64,000 nucleotides of DNA from Cytophagales bacterium (GTDB lineage Bacteria > Bacteroidota > Bacteroidia > Cytophagales > Cyclobacteriaceae), in assembly GCA_022360015.1 (NCBI GenBank), contig JAKSDQ010000170.1, positions 1 to 64,000 on the forward strand, in the 5' to 3' direction. Below are positions 25,431-33,935 of the stretch, in pieces. Positions within the stretch are counted from its first letter, which is position 1. Each line of letters begins with the position of its first letter. The position numbers and the translations under genes were made by a program. The notes under the pieces were generated by a model, which did no database searches, was not told where the DNA came from, and saw only the letters and a program-made list of their open reading frames with translations.

Positions 25431-26345
25431 TTAATCCACCTCGAAGATGTTCTGGTCTATCTCTTTTTTGGCAAATTCTTCAATCTTGGAGCACCCCCTT
25501 TTACCGTTACTTCCTGAGTTGATCGTTCGTTGAAGATGAATCAGGTTCAGCCAATCTCCTGAAGCCATGAATTTAGCCTGAATTGGCCACAATTCAGGAT
25601 GATAAAAAAAACCGATAGACTTCGTAGTGGTCAGAATGCTAAACAACACCGGAAATTCAACTTTTGCTAAATCCAGGGTTGTTTTAATGTTTGCCTCCTC
25701 TAAATATTTCCGGACTTTTTCATCGATCCCTTCAATCAATGTTAATTCATGTTTATTGGCAATGGCCCAATCTATAAATTCAAAAGATAGAATAGAATTG
25801 GAATGATCTTTAAGGAAATTATCTTTTTCATAGTGTGAAACAAAAACATTTTTATTAAGGCCTAATTCGAAAATCTTTCTAAGTGTTCTAAATTCAAGAT
25901 CTGCCTTATTATTTTCGATTTTTGAAATGTATTGTTTATTGGAACCTATATTTTCTGCCACGGTCTCTTGGGTGAGTCTGGATCGTTTTCTTATACTTTT
26001 TATCTTTTTGCCAAGGTTAAATCCGGATGAAAATTTTTGATCCACAACACTGCTATTGTATATTACCACGGGATCCAGATGAAAGAATGTTTCGAATTGT
26101 TCATTTTCTGAAAGCTTTACAACATCCTTTAAATCTTTCCAGGCAAGTGAGTTATTCTCCAGAGAAACTGCATTGAATAGCTCCCTGTTTTTTATGATCT
26201 GATACCCAAAATCATCTTCCTGAATTCCAATTTTTTCAAAAAGTAAAACCATATTAATACGTCTGTAATCTGAAGTATTAAAGGCGCAGGTGATGTTTGG
26301 AAACCTGACTTCAATTATTTTTAATATTCTTGGTATGCGTCTCAT
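25431..26345 (-). CDS. HTH regulator with DUF2442-like N-terminus, partner of DUF4160 protein
   Basis: The 304-residue protein has three parts. Residues about 1-100 look like DUF2442 (RELFNAVSLENNSLAWKDL, FHLDPVVIY). Residues 110-165 are an XRE helix-turn-helix (RLTQETVAENIGSNKQYISK). Residues 190-260 contain a helix-hairpin-helix-like piece (LIEGIDEKVRKYLEEANIKT), and a short tail ends the protein. Its start overlaps the DUF4160 gene stop by 4 nt, so the two are translationally coupled. DUF4160-DUF2442 pairs are repeatedly found as small, mobile, toxin-antitoxin-like modules; the extra HTH fits the antitoxin/regulator role. No experimental function is known to me for this fusion. Confidence 0.68.
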   Translation of the reverse strand: MRRIPRILKIIEVRFPNITCAFNTSDYRRINMVLLFEKIGIQEDDFGYQIIKNRELFNAVSLENNSLAWKDLKDVVKLSENEQFETFFHLDPVVIYNSSVVDQKFSSGFNLGKKIKSIRKRSRLTQETVAENIGSNKQYISKIENNKADLEFRTLRKIFELGLNKNVFVSHYEKDNFLKDHSNSILSFEFIDWAIANKHELTLIEGIDEKVRKYLEEANIKTTLDLAKVEFPVLFSILTTTKSIGFFYHPELWPIQAKFMASGDWLNLIHLQRTINSGSNGKRGCSKIEEFAKKEIDQNIFEVD

Positions 26346-26584
26346 TTTCTATATTTTCTGGGGTTCATTTTGTTAAAAATAGTCAACAGTTTTTCCTGGT
26401 TTTCTTTAACAAAGCTGATCGCTATTTTTTCCTGTCTGCAAGGCAAATATCCTCCATATATTGACAAATAATCAATTTCAATTAAAGCCTCAAATTCACC
26501 ATAAATGGCGTGAACATGGGGCGGAGGGTGATCGCCATAATAACAATCAATCTTTATACCTCTCACTATCTTTAACGTCGGCAA
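26342..26584 (-). CDS. DUF4160 protein, putative toxin-like partner
   Basis: The 80-residue protein begins MPT (TTG start) and has the DUF4160 pattern: GIKIDCYYGDHPPPHVHAIY, followed by GEFEALIEID and LPCRQEKIAI. The His-Pro-Pro-His-x-His cluster is the family hallmark and could bind metal or act catalytically. DUF4160 genes nearly always pair with DUF2442 genes, and this one overlaps the DUF2442-like HTH gene by 4 nt. Toxin activity is inferred only from this genomic habit. Confidence 0.78.
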   Translation of the reverse strand: MPTLKIVRGIKIDCYYGDHPPPHVHAIYGEFEALIEIDYLSIYGGYLPCRQEKIAISFVKENQEKLLTIFNKMNPRKYRK

Positions 26585-27090
26585 TTTTTTTTAGTTGTTT
26601 AATTAGATGACTTTTTTAAAAAATTAGCATAACTCCGGTCACGCTACTACACAAAAAAATTAAAGGGGGATAGGTTTGAAGATTACAAAAACTTCTTTCG
26701 CTCTTACTGTTGTCTTATACTGCTTAATTCAGGTGCCGAAATTTAAGAATTATTCTGGTAAAACAAATGATAAAGTCAAATTTCTTTCCCGAAACTTGTG
26801 TTCAATTACCTGGTGATCAAATCCATCCTTAAAAGGAAAAATTTCCTTTTAAATATCCATGACCTGGTTCAAGGTTTTTTTGTTGTTGATGTTGTTACCA
26901 TCGGTGGTAAACAGCAACGCATCGTTAAAGTAAACTGTAATTTTGTAAGTTTTCATTTTGTTTTTATTTGAGTAAAAAAATAGTTCTTATGAAACAAAAT
27001 ATTTCATTTTCGGTTAAAAAAATTTAGCTTTGCGTTGTATTAATTGAATATATTAATTCTGTAACAATTTGTTTCATTTTTCGAAAAAAA
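26585..27090. other. 500-bp AT-rich region with one possible 35-residue ORF
   Basis: On the minus strand 26849-26956 encodes MKTYKITVYFNDALLFTTDG and 15 more residues before TAA. A perfect 11-bp hairpin overlaps the stop (26829-26852). The peptide looks like an intact beta-hairpin start of a small protein, but there is no family match. The rest holds runs of A/T and no other feature. Confidence 0.4.
26829..26852 (-). terminator. Hairpin at the end of a 35-codon minus-strand ORF
   Basis: TTAAAAGGAAA and TTTCCTTTTAA form a perfect 11-bp stem with a 2-nt spacer. The second arm includes the TAA of the small ORF at 26849-26956. It is AU-rich and lacks a separate U-tract, so it could be a weak terminator or just a palindrome. 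Confidence 0.35.
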
Positions 27091-27300
27091 TTATTTGAAC
27101 TTTACCCGGATATCAACAGTCACTTCCGCCCCATATTTTTTAACCAAAGATATTTTGCCATCCAAACTTAAAGCCTTACTCAAGAATCGCTGTTTATAAA
27201 CTCTCATTTTCGCCCGATCAATTTCATTCAAAGACAGATAATAATCCCTGTCATCGAATATCCTATTAATCGCCTCATCTAATGCATAAATCTTGGACAT
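27091..27300 (-). CDS. Small protein of a two-member paralogous family, copy 1
   Basis: The 69-residue protein contains DEAINRIFDDRDYYLS, then RAKMRVYKQRF and KISLVKKYGAEVTVDIRVKF. It aligns end to end with the 67-residue product at 27505-27708 (shared pattern: LDEAI-x-x-[IL]F-x-DR[DE]YY, D-R-x-KMR, K-R-F, KI-x-L[IV]-x-x-YG, V-x-F). The basic helical centre and the Leu-Tyr-Gly turn could be a small DNA-binding fold, but this is a guess. It lies 0.2 kb from its paralogue in an AT-rich accessory patch. Confidence 0.62.
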   Translation of the reverse strand: MSKIYALDEAINRIFDDRDYYLSLNEIDRAKMRVYKQRFLSKALSLDGKISLVKKYGAEVTVDIRVKFK

Positions 27301-27504
27301 CCGGTAAATATAGAAAATTTATGAGCGAAACAAGTTATTTTAAATTAGCGGAACAGTCCGGGGGATTAAAAGAATCAAAAAAGATTTAACACAGGCGTGG
27401 TAAAAGCTTTCATCAAAATTAAACTTTACCAGGCATTAGAAATTTATAATGAATGAGTTAAAAGAAAAATATGTTTTGCTGGCATGTTAAAAAGATTTTA
27501 CGCA

Positions 27505-27708
27505 TTAAAACTCAACCGTAATGTTATTGTTAACTTTCCCACCATACGGTCTGATAAGGTTGATCTTTGTGTCAATGTTTAGGGGATCGTTTTTAAATCT
27601 AATCTTAAAATTTCTCATTTTAATCCGATCAGACTTGGAAGGTGAGGAGTAGTATTCCCTATCACCAAAAAGAATTTGTATTGCTTCGTCCAACGTGTAG
27701 AACGCCAT
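27505..27708 (-). CDS. Small protein of a two-member paralogous family, copy 2
   Basis: The 67-residue protein starts MAFYTLDEAIQILFGDREYY and continues SDRIKMRNFKIRF and KINLIRPYGGKV. It is clearly homologous to the copy at 27091-27300. Conservation of the frame in two diverged copies is good evidence that both are translated. The function is unknown. Each gene has its own start preceded by an AT-rich leader. Confidence 0.62.
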   Translation of the reverse strand: MAFYTLDEAIQILFGDREYYSSPSKSDRIKMRNFKIRFKNDPLNIDTKINLIRPYGGKVNNNITVEF

Positions 27709-27860
27709 GTCTAAATATATAAATGTTTATTAATATTGTCACAACATTTAATAGACTCGATGAATGGTGGGAGTTCTTTGCCTACAAATAATACAAAATT
27801 AGCTGAAGACCAATTCTGCCTTAATCTATTGAAGCAAAGTAAAATTGCGTAGGCAGGAAC

Positions 27861-28772
27861 CTAGAGGTTTTCAACATATCCAGTCATCTTTTCTCTCATC
27901 ACTTGATTGGGAAGAATACCCATGCCCGCCCCGAGGTTGTCGGCCATATGGTGAGGCTTGGAGGTGCCGGGAATAACGCAGGTCACCGCATGGTTGGACA
28001 AGATAAATTTCAGAAAAAACTGTCCCCAGCTTTGACAGTCAAAGTCACCGGCCCACTCAGGCAGGGTCTTGCCTTTGATTTTGGCAAAAAGGGAGCCACC
28101 TTCATAGGGCCGGTTAATCAAGACGGCTATACCGCTATCCTTAGCCAGTGGTAGGATGCTTTTTTCGGCAGTACGGCTAATAATGGAATAATTTAACTGG
28201 ATGAAATCTATGGGATAGTTTTTCATGATCCTTTCCATGTTGTCATAGGCGCTTTCCATATAATGGGTAATGCCAATGTATCTGATTTTACCCTGTTCTC
28301 TCCAGTCCCTTAATGTCTGCATATGGGTTTGCCAATCCACAAGGTTATGAATCTGCATCAGGTCCATCCGCGATTTTTTCATACGGCGCATAGATGTTTC
28401 CATTTGTTCGATACCAGCCTGCTTACCGCTGGTCCAGACCTTGGTGGACATAAATAACTTTGAGACAATCCCTAGCTGCGATGCCAAATCACCAACCACT
28501 CCTTCAGACCGGCCATACATGGGCGAAGAGTCAACCACGCTGCCACCTTGACCTGTCAGTGTCTTTAGCACATTTACTAGAGGCGCCCGCTCTGCTTCAG
28601 AACTGCCTACATCAAAAGTTCGCCAGGTTCCCAATCCTACCATAGGAAGCTCTTCTCCACTGGCTGGAATTATCCGCGTTTTAATGGTATCGTTAAAATT
28701 AAGTGGATGACTAAAGCGCAATCCAATAGCTCCCAACCCGGCGAGTTGTTTAAGTGCTGTCCTTCTTTTCAT
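27861..28772 (-). CDS. Exported aldo/keto reductase
   Basis: The 303-residue (beta/alpha)8 NAD(P)H-dependent oxidoreductase shows the catalytic tetrad context: Asp and Tyr in VVDSSPMYG, Lys in FMSTKVW and His in MQIHNLVDW. GTWRTFDVG precedes them. The N-terminus MKRRTALKQLAGLGAIGL has a double-arginine hydrophobic leader of the Tat type, so it is probably exported folded with cofactor; the RR-TALKQL context is only an approximate Tat motif. It is on the same strand as, and 83 bp downstream of, pgl, but its substrate and any link to the pentose phosphate genes are unknown. Confidence 0.88.
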   Translation of the reverse strand: MKRRTALKQLAGLGAIGLRFSHPLNFNDTIKTRIIPASGEELPMVGLGTWRTFDVGSSEAERAPLVNVLKTLTGQGGSVVDSSPMYGRSEGVVGDLASQLGIVSKLFMSTKVWTSGKQAGIEQMETSMRRMKKSRMDLMQIHNLVDWQTHMQTLRDWREQGKIRYIGITHYMESAYDNMERIMKNYPIDFIQLNYSIISRTAEKSILPLAKDSGIAVLINRPYEGGSLFAKIKGKTLPEWAGDFDCQSWGQFFLKFILSNHAVTCVIPGTSKPHHMADNLGAGMGILPNQVMREKMTGYVENL

Positions 28773-28855
28773 AACTTAAATCTTTTTAGGATTATACTGA
28801 TAGCATGATTTCACAAATGCCTGATTTTGTTGGCTGCCGGGGACTGGTTAAGACA

Positions 28856-29593
28856 CTACTCACGTAAGCCTCCTGCAGCAGCGCGATCCAAAAACCAGCG
28901 AAGTGACCCAGGTACTCCGGCATTTGGCTGTACATAGGCGGCAGGATACTTTTCCCAATTCCCTGTATTATTCAAAATCTCCGCCACGACCTCCGATTTT
29001 CCATCGCCAGCTACCAGGAAACAAATGTTAGTGGCATTGTTGATAACAGTACCCGTTAGGGTGATTCTTTGCTGGCCGCTTTCGGGATGCCTGGCCACCT
29101 CGCAAAATCGATCACTTTTCAATAAATGCATTTGTCCTGGAAATATGGAAGCCGTGTGCCCGTCGGTACCTAAACCCAAAATGACCAGATCAAATGCTGG
29201 AAAATTTCCGGTTTGCGGTAACAAATGCTTCATCAAATCACCATATCGCTCCGCCTCGGCTTTCGGGGATGATTCTCCATGTATTCTATAAATATGGTGT
29301 GCTGGTATGTTGACCCTATCCAACAAGTTCTGACGGGTCATGAGAAAGTTACTCTCCTCATGATCCGGGGGCACACACCGCTCGTCTCCCCAAAAGAAAT
29401 GTATTTTAGACCAGTCGATCTTGTGGCTGTATTGCTTGCTGAGGATCTCGAAAAACAACTTTGGGGTACTTCCTCCCGACAAAGCCACATTGACGATAGA
29501 TTTTTCACTTGTGAAATCATGAAACCACTCAGCAAAGCCTGCTGCCAGGGAGTATGGGTCATCAAAAATCAGTATTTCAGGCACCGGTTCCAT
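28856..29593 (-). CDS. pgl: 6-phosphogluconolactonase
   Basis: It hydrolyses 6-phosphogluconolactone, the second step of the oxidative pentose phosphate pathway. It is a NagB/DevB-fold enzyme with LSGGSTPKLFFEIL, HFFWGDERCVPP and VILGLGTDGHTASIFPG. The start chosen is the ATG at 29593 (245 residues, MEPVPEILIF), 4 nt after the zwf stop. A longer frame to 29671 would overlap zwf and adds residues without family similarity. The tight spacing shows it is co-transcribed with zwf. Confidence 0.94.
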   Translation of the reverse strand: MEPVPEILIFDDPYSLAAGFAEWFHDFTSEKSIVNVALSGGSTPKLFFEILSKQYSHKIDWSKIHFFWGDERCVPPDHEESNFLMTRQNLLDRVNIPAHHIYRIHGESSPKAEAERYGDLMKHLLPQTGNFPAFDLVILGLGTDGHTASIFPGQMHLLKSDRFCEVARHPESGQQRITLTGTVINNATNICFLVAGDGKSEVVAEILNNTGNWEKYPAAYVQPNAGVPGSLRWFLDRAAAGGLRE

Positions 29594-29597
29594 GTCG

Positions 29598-31127
29598 TTA
29601 TAATTCACAATAAGCCCCGTCACCAACCAGGTTCTTGCAGGGATAGCGCCAGGTAAAGTTTTCTCCTTCAATCAATTGATCGGCATGCTCTGGGCCCCAG
29701 GTCCCAACAGGATATCCAAAAATCTTCATACCATCTGACGCCTGCCAGGCCTTTAAAATTGGATCGACAAAGGCCCAGGCGGCCTCCACCGAATCTCCGC
29801 GTGAATAAAGTGTCGCATCTCCCAGTATGCAGTCCAGCAGCAGCCGTTCATAAGCATCGGGCAGATAGGAGTCGTTTAGTTTATCATAATGAAAATCCAT
29901 ATTGGTATTGGTTACACGGAATCCCTCGCCAGGAATTTTAACTCCGAATTTCAGCAGAATGCCTTCGTTGGGTTGAATTCGTATTACCAGGGTATTTCCT
30001 GAGTTTATATGGTCATTGGTGAAAGTGAATAAACGATGGTGGGTGGGTTTAAAATGCACCACTATTTCTGTAACTCTGGTGGGAAGTTTTTTTCCGGTTC
30101 TAACATAAAATGGGACATCAGCCCATCGCCAGTTATCAATGAAAAATTTTAATGCGGCATAGGTTTCAGTTTTCGACTGCGGATCCACACCTTCTTCTTC
30201 CCGGTATCCCGGAAAAAACGTTCCATTGATCCTTGAACCCACATACTGCCCCCTTATGACATTTTTTCTGATATCGTCAAAAGTTAACGGACGCAGGGAT
30301 TGAAACAGCTTAAGCTTTTCATCCCTGATAGCAGCAGCACTGGATTGGTTCGGGGGTTCCATGGCTACCAACGCGACAAGCTGAAGCAAATGATTTTGCA
30401 CCATATCTCTTAGCGCCCCCGAACTATCGTAATACCCCCCTCTTTTCTCTACACCAACGCTTTCGGCGGCTGTTATTTCAACGTGATGAATGTAGTTGCG
30501 ATTCCATATAGGCTCAAAAGTGCTGTTGGCAAAGCGCGTAACCAAAACATTTTGCACTGTTTCTTTGCCAAGGTAATGGTCGATACGGTAAACCTGGTTT
30601 TCCGTAAAGGAGGACAACAAATCACGATTTAATCCCCTGGCCGAGTCTAAGTCATAACCAAAAGGTTTTTCAACAATCAGCCGCTTCCATCCTTTTCCCT
30701 CCTTGTTTAAAGCCACTTTCGCCAGGTTACCTGCAATGGGCTGGTAAAGGCTCGGAGGCGTGGATAAATAAAAAAGATAATTTTCCTGTGTGGCACATTT
30801 CTCATTAGTCGCCGCAAGCCTTTCTTTTAAGATAGCATAGTCACTTTCTTTCTGAGAGTCCATAGTCTGATAGTAAATGTGCCGGGCAAAACCCGCCATA
30901 TTATCATGACTGGCTTTTTCATTTTTCATTAAATGAGGATTATCATCCACCACCTTTTTCCGGTAAGAATCATTGGTGTACTGCGTTCTGCCCAGGCCCA
31001 ATACCGCAAAACAAGAAGGCAAAAATCCACGGCAGTGCAAATTGAACAAGGCCGGTATTAACTTTCTTACCGTTAAATCTCCGGATGCTCCAAAGATCAC
31101 GATAATGTGGGGATCAGTTTTTTTCAT
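29598..31127 (-). CDS. zwf: Glucose-6-phosphate 1-dehydrogenase
   Basis: It oxidises glucose-6-phosphate to 6-phosphogluconolactone with NADP+ and feeds the oxidative pentose phosphate pathway. The 509-residue length is normal. Motifs are the nucleotide loop FGASGDLTVRKLIPALF, the substrate site EKPFGYDL and the catalytic RIDHYLGKE. The gene sits between an ATP-grasp gene (35 bp upstream) and pgl (4 nt downstream), on one strand, most likely a single operon. gnd is nearby on the opposite strand. Confidence 0.96.
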   Translation of the reverse strand: MKKTDPHIIVIFGASGDLTVRKLIPALFNLHCRGFLPSCFAVLGLGRTQYTNDSYRKKVVDDNPHLMKNEKASHDNMAGFARHIYYQTMDSQKESDYAILKERLAATNEKCATQENYLFYLSTPPSLYQPIAGNLAKVALNKEGKGWKRLIVEKPFGYDLDSARGLNRDLLSSFTENQVYRIDHYLGKETVQNVLVTRFANSTFEPIWNRNYIHHVEITAAESVGVEKRGGYYDSSGALRDMVQNHLLQLVALVAMEPPNQSSAAAIRDEKLKLFQSLRPLTFDDIRKNVIRGQYVGSRINGTFFPGYREEEGVDPQSKTETYAALKFFIDNWRWADVPFYVRTGKKLPTRVTEIVVHFKPTHHRLFTFTNDHINSGNTLVIRIQPNEGILLKFGVKIPGEGFRVTNTNMDFHYDKLNDSYLPDAYERLLLDCILGDATLYSRGDSVEAAWAFVDPILKAWQASDGMKIFGYPVGTWGPEHADQLIEGENFTWRYPCKNLVGDGAYCEL

Positions 31128-31162
31128 TTTACAGGTTGTTAGTTATGGCCGTTTTTCAGACT

Positions 31163-32290
31163 TCACCTTTCTGCAAAGTCAATATAGTAACCGGTCTTTT
31201 CTATAAAACCGTTCATTGTTGGAACGGTTTTGCCTTCCGTGTAATAAAACTCCTGGTACAGGTGGCCGGATACCGGTTTACTGTCTGAATAGTCTACGGT
31301 ACTTAAGGGTGGCTGCGACAAAAACCTGAGTATGAAGGCCTGGCCATTTGTACCCTTTACCGCCGTGAAGCTTGAAGGATCGACATGTCGCGTTAGCAAA
31401 TGGGACATGGTTATTTCCAGCAGGTCAATGCCTTTGGTCATCTTGATTAACCTCCATATGTGGCAACCATCAAACCGGGGAGTAACTTCTATGATATAAG
31501 GTGTCTCACGGTAAATGCTTATCTGAAAATATACTGGCCCATTGGAAATATCCAGTTTGTCAACGGTTTTTGATACCAGTGTTTTCAAAGATTCTTCCAT
31601 GTACGCGTATTTTGATGGATACAGGTGCTCCTTGATAATTCCTCCGGGATATTCTTTATGACTAATCCTGTCTGACAGGTAGAAAAACGTTATCTCTTTA
31701 TTAACGATATAAGCATTGATAGAGATTTCGTCACCTTCCAGATATTTTTCAATAATCACCTCATGGCTCGAAGAAAATTCCATTGATTTTTGAAAATTGG
31801 CTTTCACCTCATCAAATGATCCCACTTGATAAATGCCTCGCTGACCCTGGCTGTCGACGGGCTTTATCATGGCGGGGTAGGTATCCCATGATTCCAGTTC
31901 GGTCAGATGCTTTCCTTTACGGAACGGTATGTTATAGCTGAAATCTGATCCGAGTGATTCCCTGAGTATGGCTTTATTCTGACAAACATTGGCAGTTTTT
32001 TGACTGATAAAACTAAAAAGCCCCTGTTCCTCGGCAACGAATGCTATCGTCGGCATAGCCACATCCGAACCGATGGAATAAATCAGATCAATGTTATTGG
32101 CCTTCACATATTGGAGTACCCTGTCCGCATCTTTTATATCAATTAATTCAAAGTAATCCACATATTGCTCCCCTTTGCCGGATTTTGAGTAACTGCAGGC
32201 ATGCACTTCGAGCCCATATTCTTTGCTCCATTTTATGAGATCAAGTTGCGCATTGCCAATACCTAAGACTAATATCTTTCTCCTGTCCAT
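31163..32290 (-). CDS. ATP-grasp superfamily ligase of unknown substrate
   Basis: The protein has 375 residues from the ATG at 32290; a start at 32317 is also open. An N-terminal PreATP-grasp domain (KILVLGIGNAQLDLIKWSKE) precedes an ATP-grasp domain with the phosphate loop MIKPVDSQGQRGI, VIIEKYLEGDEISINAYI and the metal site VYFQISIYRETPYIIEVTPR. This is a carbamoyl-phosphate-synthase/PurK-like carboxylate-amine ligase architecture. It should join a carboxylate to an amine or thiol with ATP. Its place directly upstream of zwf suggests co-expression, but no pathway link is evident. The metal residues look partly conserved (Glu in IIEVTPR). Confidence 0.8.
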   Translation of the reverse strand: MDRRKILVLGIGNAQLDLIKWSKEYGLEVHACSYSKSGKGEQYVDYFELIDIKDADRVLQYVKANNIDLIYSIGSDVAMPTIAFVAEEQGLFSFISQKTANVCQNKAILRESLGSDFSYNIPFRKGKHLTELESWDTYPAMIKPVDSQGQRGIYQVGSFDEVKANFQKSMEFSSSHEVIIEKYLEGDEISINAYIVNKEITFFYLSDRISHKEYPGGIIKEHLYPSKYAYMEESLKTLVSKTVDKLDISNGPVYFQISIYRETPYIIEVTPRFDGCHIWRLIKMTKGIDLLEITMSHLLTRHVDPSSFTAVKGTNGQAFILRFLSQPPLSTVDYSDSKPVSGHLYQEFYYTEGKTVPTMNGFIEKTGYYIDFAER

Positions 32291-32528
32291 AGACCTAAAA
32301 ATATCATAGGGCGACAAAAGTTACGTAATGAATTTTAATTTTTTTATTTTACAATCGATTATTTAGACAGTGTTTAAACGGGATAGATTTGATTTCATCT
32401 AATTTAAAGACCTGTGTCGGGCTGCCGCATCTAGCCTGTTTTTTAGGATAAATCGGATTGATGTAAAGCTTGAAAATGGTGCTAACTGGCCGCAACTATT
32501 ATGGTAAACTTTTAAAATAGGTATTAAC

Positions 32529-33935
32529 ATGAAAGAAAATTTTGATTTTGGCATGATAGGGCTGGGAGTAATGGGCAGAAATTTTATTTTGAACGTAGCA
32601 GACCACGGTTACGGGGCTATTGGGTTAGACACTGACCAAAAAAAAGTAGATGCTCTGGAAGCCGAAGCGGAAGGTAAATCCATAAAAGGGACTGTTTCCA
32701 GGGAAGTCTTCGTGAAAGCATTAGCATCCCCAAGAAAAATCATGTTGTTAGTGCCGGCTGGAAAAATTGTAGATGTGGTCATCGAAGACCTTTTACCGTT
32801 GCTTGAAAAAGGGGACCTGATCATTGACGGCGGCAATTCATTTTATCAGGATACCAACCGCCGGAGCGAATATCTGCATGCAAAAGGCATTCACTTTTTA
32901 GGCACAGGGGTTTCAGGCGGAGCCGAGGGTGCCCGGTTCGGGCCAAGTATTATGCCAGGGGGTTCAAAGGAGGCATATCAGATTATCGAGCCGGTTTTCA
33001 GAGCGGTCGCGGCCAGAATAAATGAGGAGCCCTGTGTGGCATACATGGGTGATACTTCCGCCGGCAACTATGTCAAAATGGTTCATAATGGTATCGAATA
33101 CGGCTTGATGCAGCTAATTGCTGAAATATATGATGTGATGAAAAAAGGGCTGGGACTAAAAAATGATGCCATTGGGCAGATCTTTGCGACCTGGAATGAG
33201 GGAAAGCTGAAATCTTTTCTTGTAGAAATCACCGCTGCCATCTTCACTCAAAAGGATTCTTTCACCGGTGAGGATCTGATAGACATGATTCTGGATAAAG
33301 CCAGGCAAAAAGGGACAGGAAAATGGACCTCACAAAACGCTATGGACCTGGGAATTCCTGTACCGACTATTGATGCCGCGGTGACCATGAGAGGAATCTC
33401 GGCCCTGAAAGATGAAAGAGTGAAAGCCAGCAAAATGTTTAATCAAAGCAACGTTGTGTCAACTGTCCGCGAAGAATGGGTGACCATGCTGGAAGATGCC
33501 CTATACACTGCCTTTATCGTCACCTATGCCCAGGGCCTGGCCCAACTATCAGCGGCTTCGATAGAATACAGCTATCAACTAAGTATCGAATCGGTGGCGC
33601 GTATCTGGAGGGGGGGATGCATCATCCGCGCCGCTTTGCTGGAAAATATCAGAACCGCCTTCGATAAAAAGCCTGATTTGAAAAACCTGTTGCTGGACGA
33701 AGAATTTTCCGGAATGCTGGACCAATCCCAGGGAGGTTTAAGAAACGTATTGAAGCTTGCCATCGACAAGGCCATCCCGGTTTCTGCCTTGGGTGCCTCG
33801 TTATCTTATTTTGATGCCTACATAAGTGAAACCCTGCCACTCAATCTCGTACAGGCCCAACGCGATTACTTTGGCGCTCACACTTATGAAAGAATAGATC
33901 GGGAAGGTATTTTCCACACCGAGTGGTCACCATAA
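32529..33935 (+). CDS. gnd: 6-phosphogluconate dehydrogenase (decarboxylating)
   Basis: It converts 6-phosphogluconate to ribulose-5-phosphate, CO2 and NADPH, the third oxidative pentose phosphate step. The 468-residue length is typical. The Rossmann loop is GLGVMGRNF; the substrate motifs are GTGVSGGAEGARFGPSIMPG and VKMVHNGIEYG with catalytic Lys and Asn/His. The C-terminal helical part with WRGGCIIRA follows. It is divergently oriented from the zwf-pgl operon, 238 bp away from the ATP-grasp start, so all three pathway enzymes are clustered. Confidence 0.97.
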   Translation: MKENFDFGMIGLGVMGRNFILNVADHGYGAIGLDTDQKKVDALEAEAEGKSIKGTVSREVFVKALASPRKIMLLVPAGKIVDVVIEDLLPLLEKGDLIIDGGNSFYQDTNRRSEYLHAKGIHFLGTGVSGGAEGARFGPSIMPGGSKEAYQIIEPVFRAVAARINEEPCVAYMGDTSAGNYVKMVHNGIEYGLMQLIAEIYDVMKKGLGLKNDAIGQIFATWNEGKLKSFLVEITAAIFTQKDSFTGEDLIDMILDKARQKGTGKWTSQNAMDLGIPVPTIDAAVTMRGISALKDERVKASKMFNQSNVVSTVREEWVTMLEDALYTAFIVTYAQGLAQLSAASIEYSYQLSIESVARIWRGGCIIRAALLENIRTAFDKKPDLKNLLLDEEFSGMLDQSQGGLRNVLKLAIDKAIPVSALGASLSYFDAYISETLPLNLVQAQRDYFGAHTYERIDREGIFHTEWSP

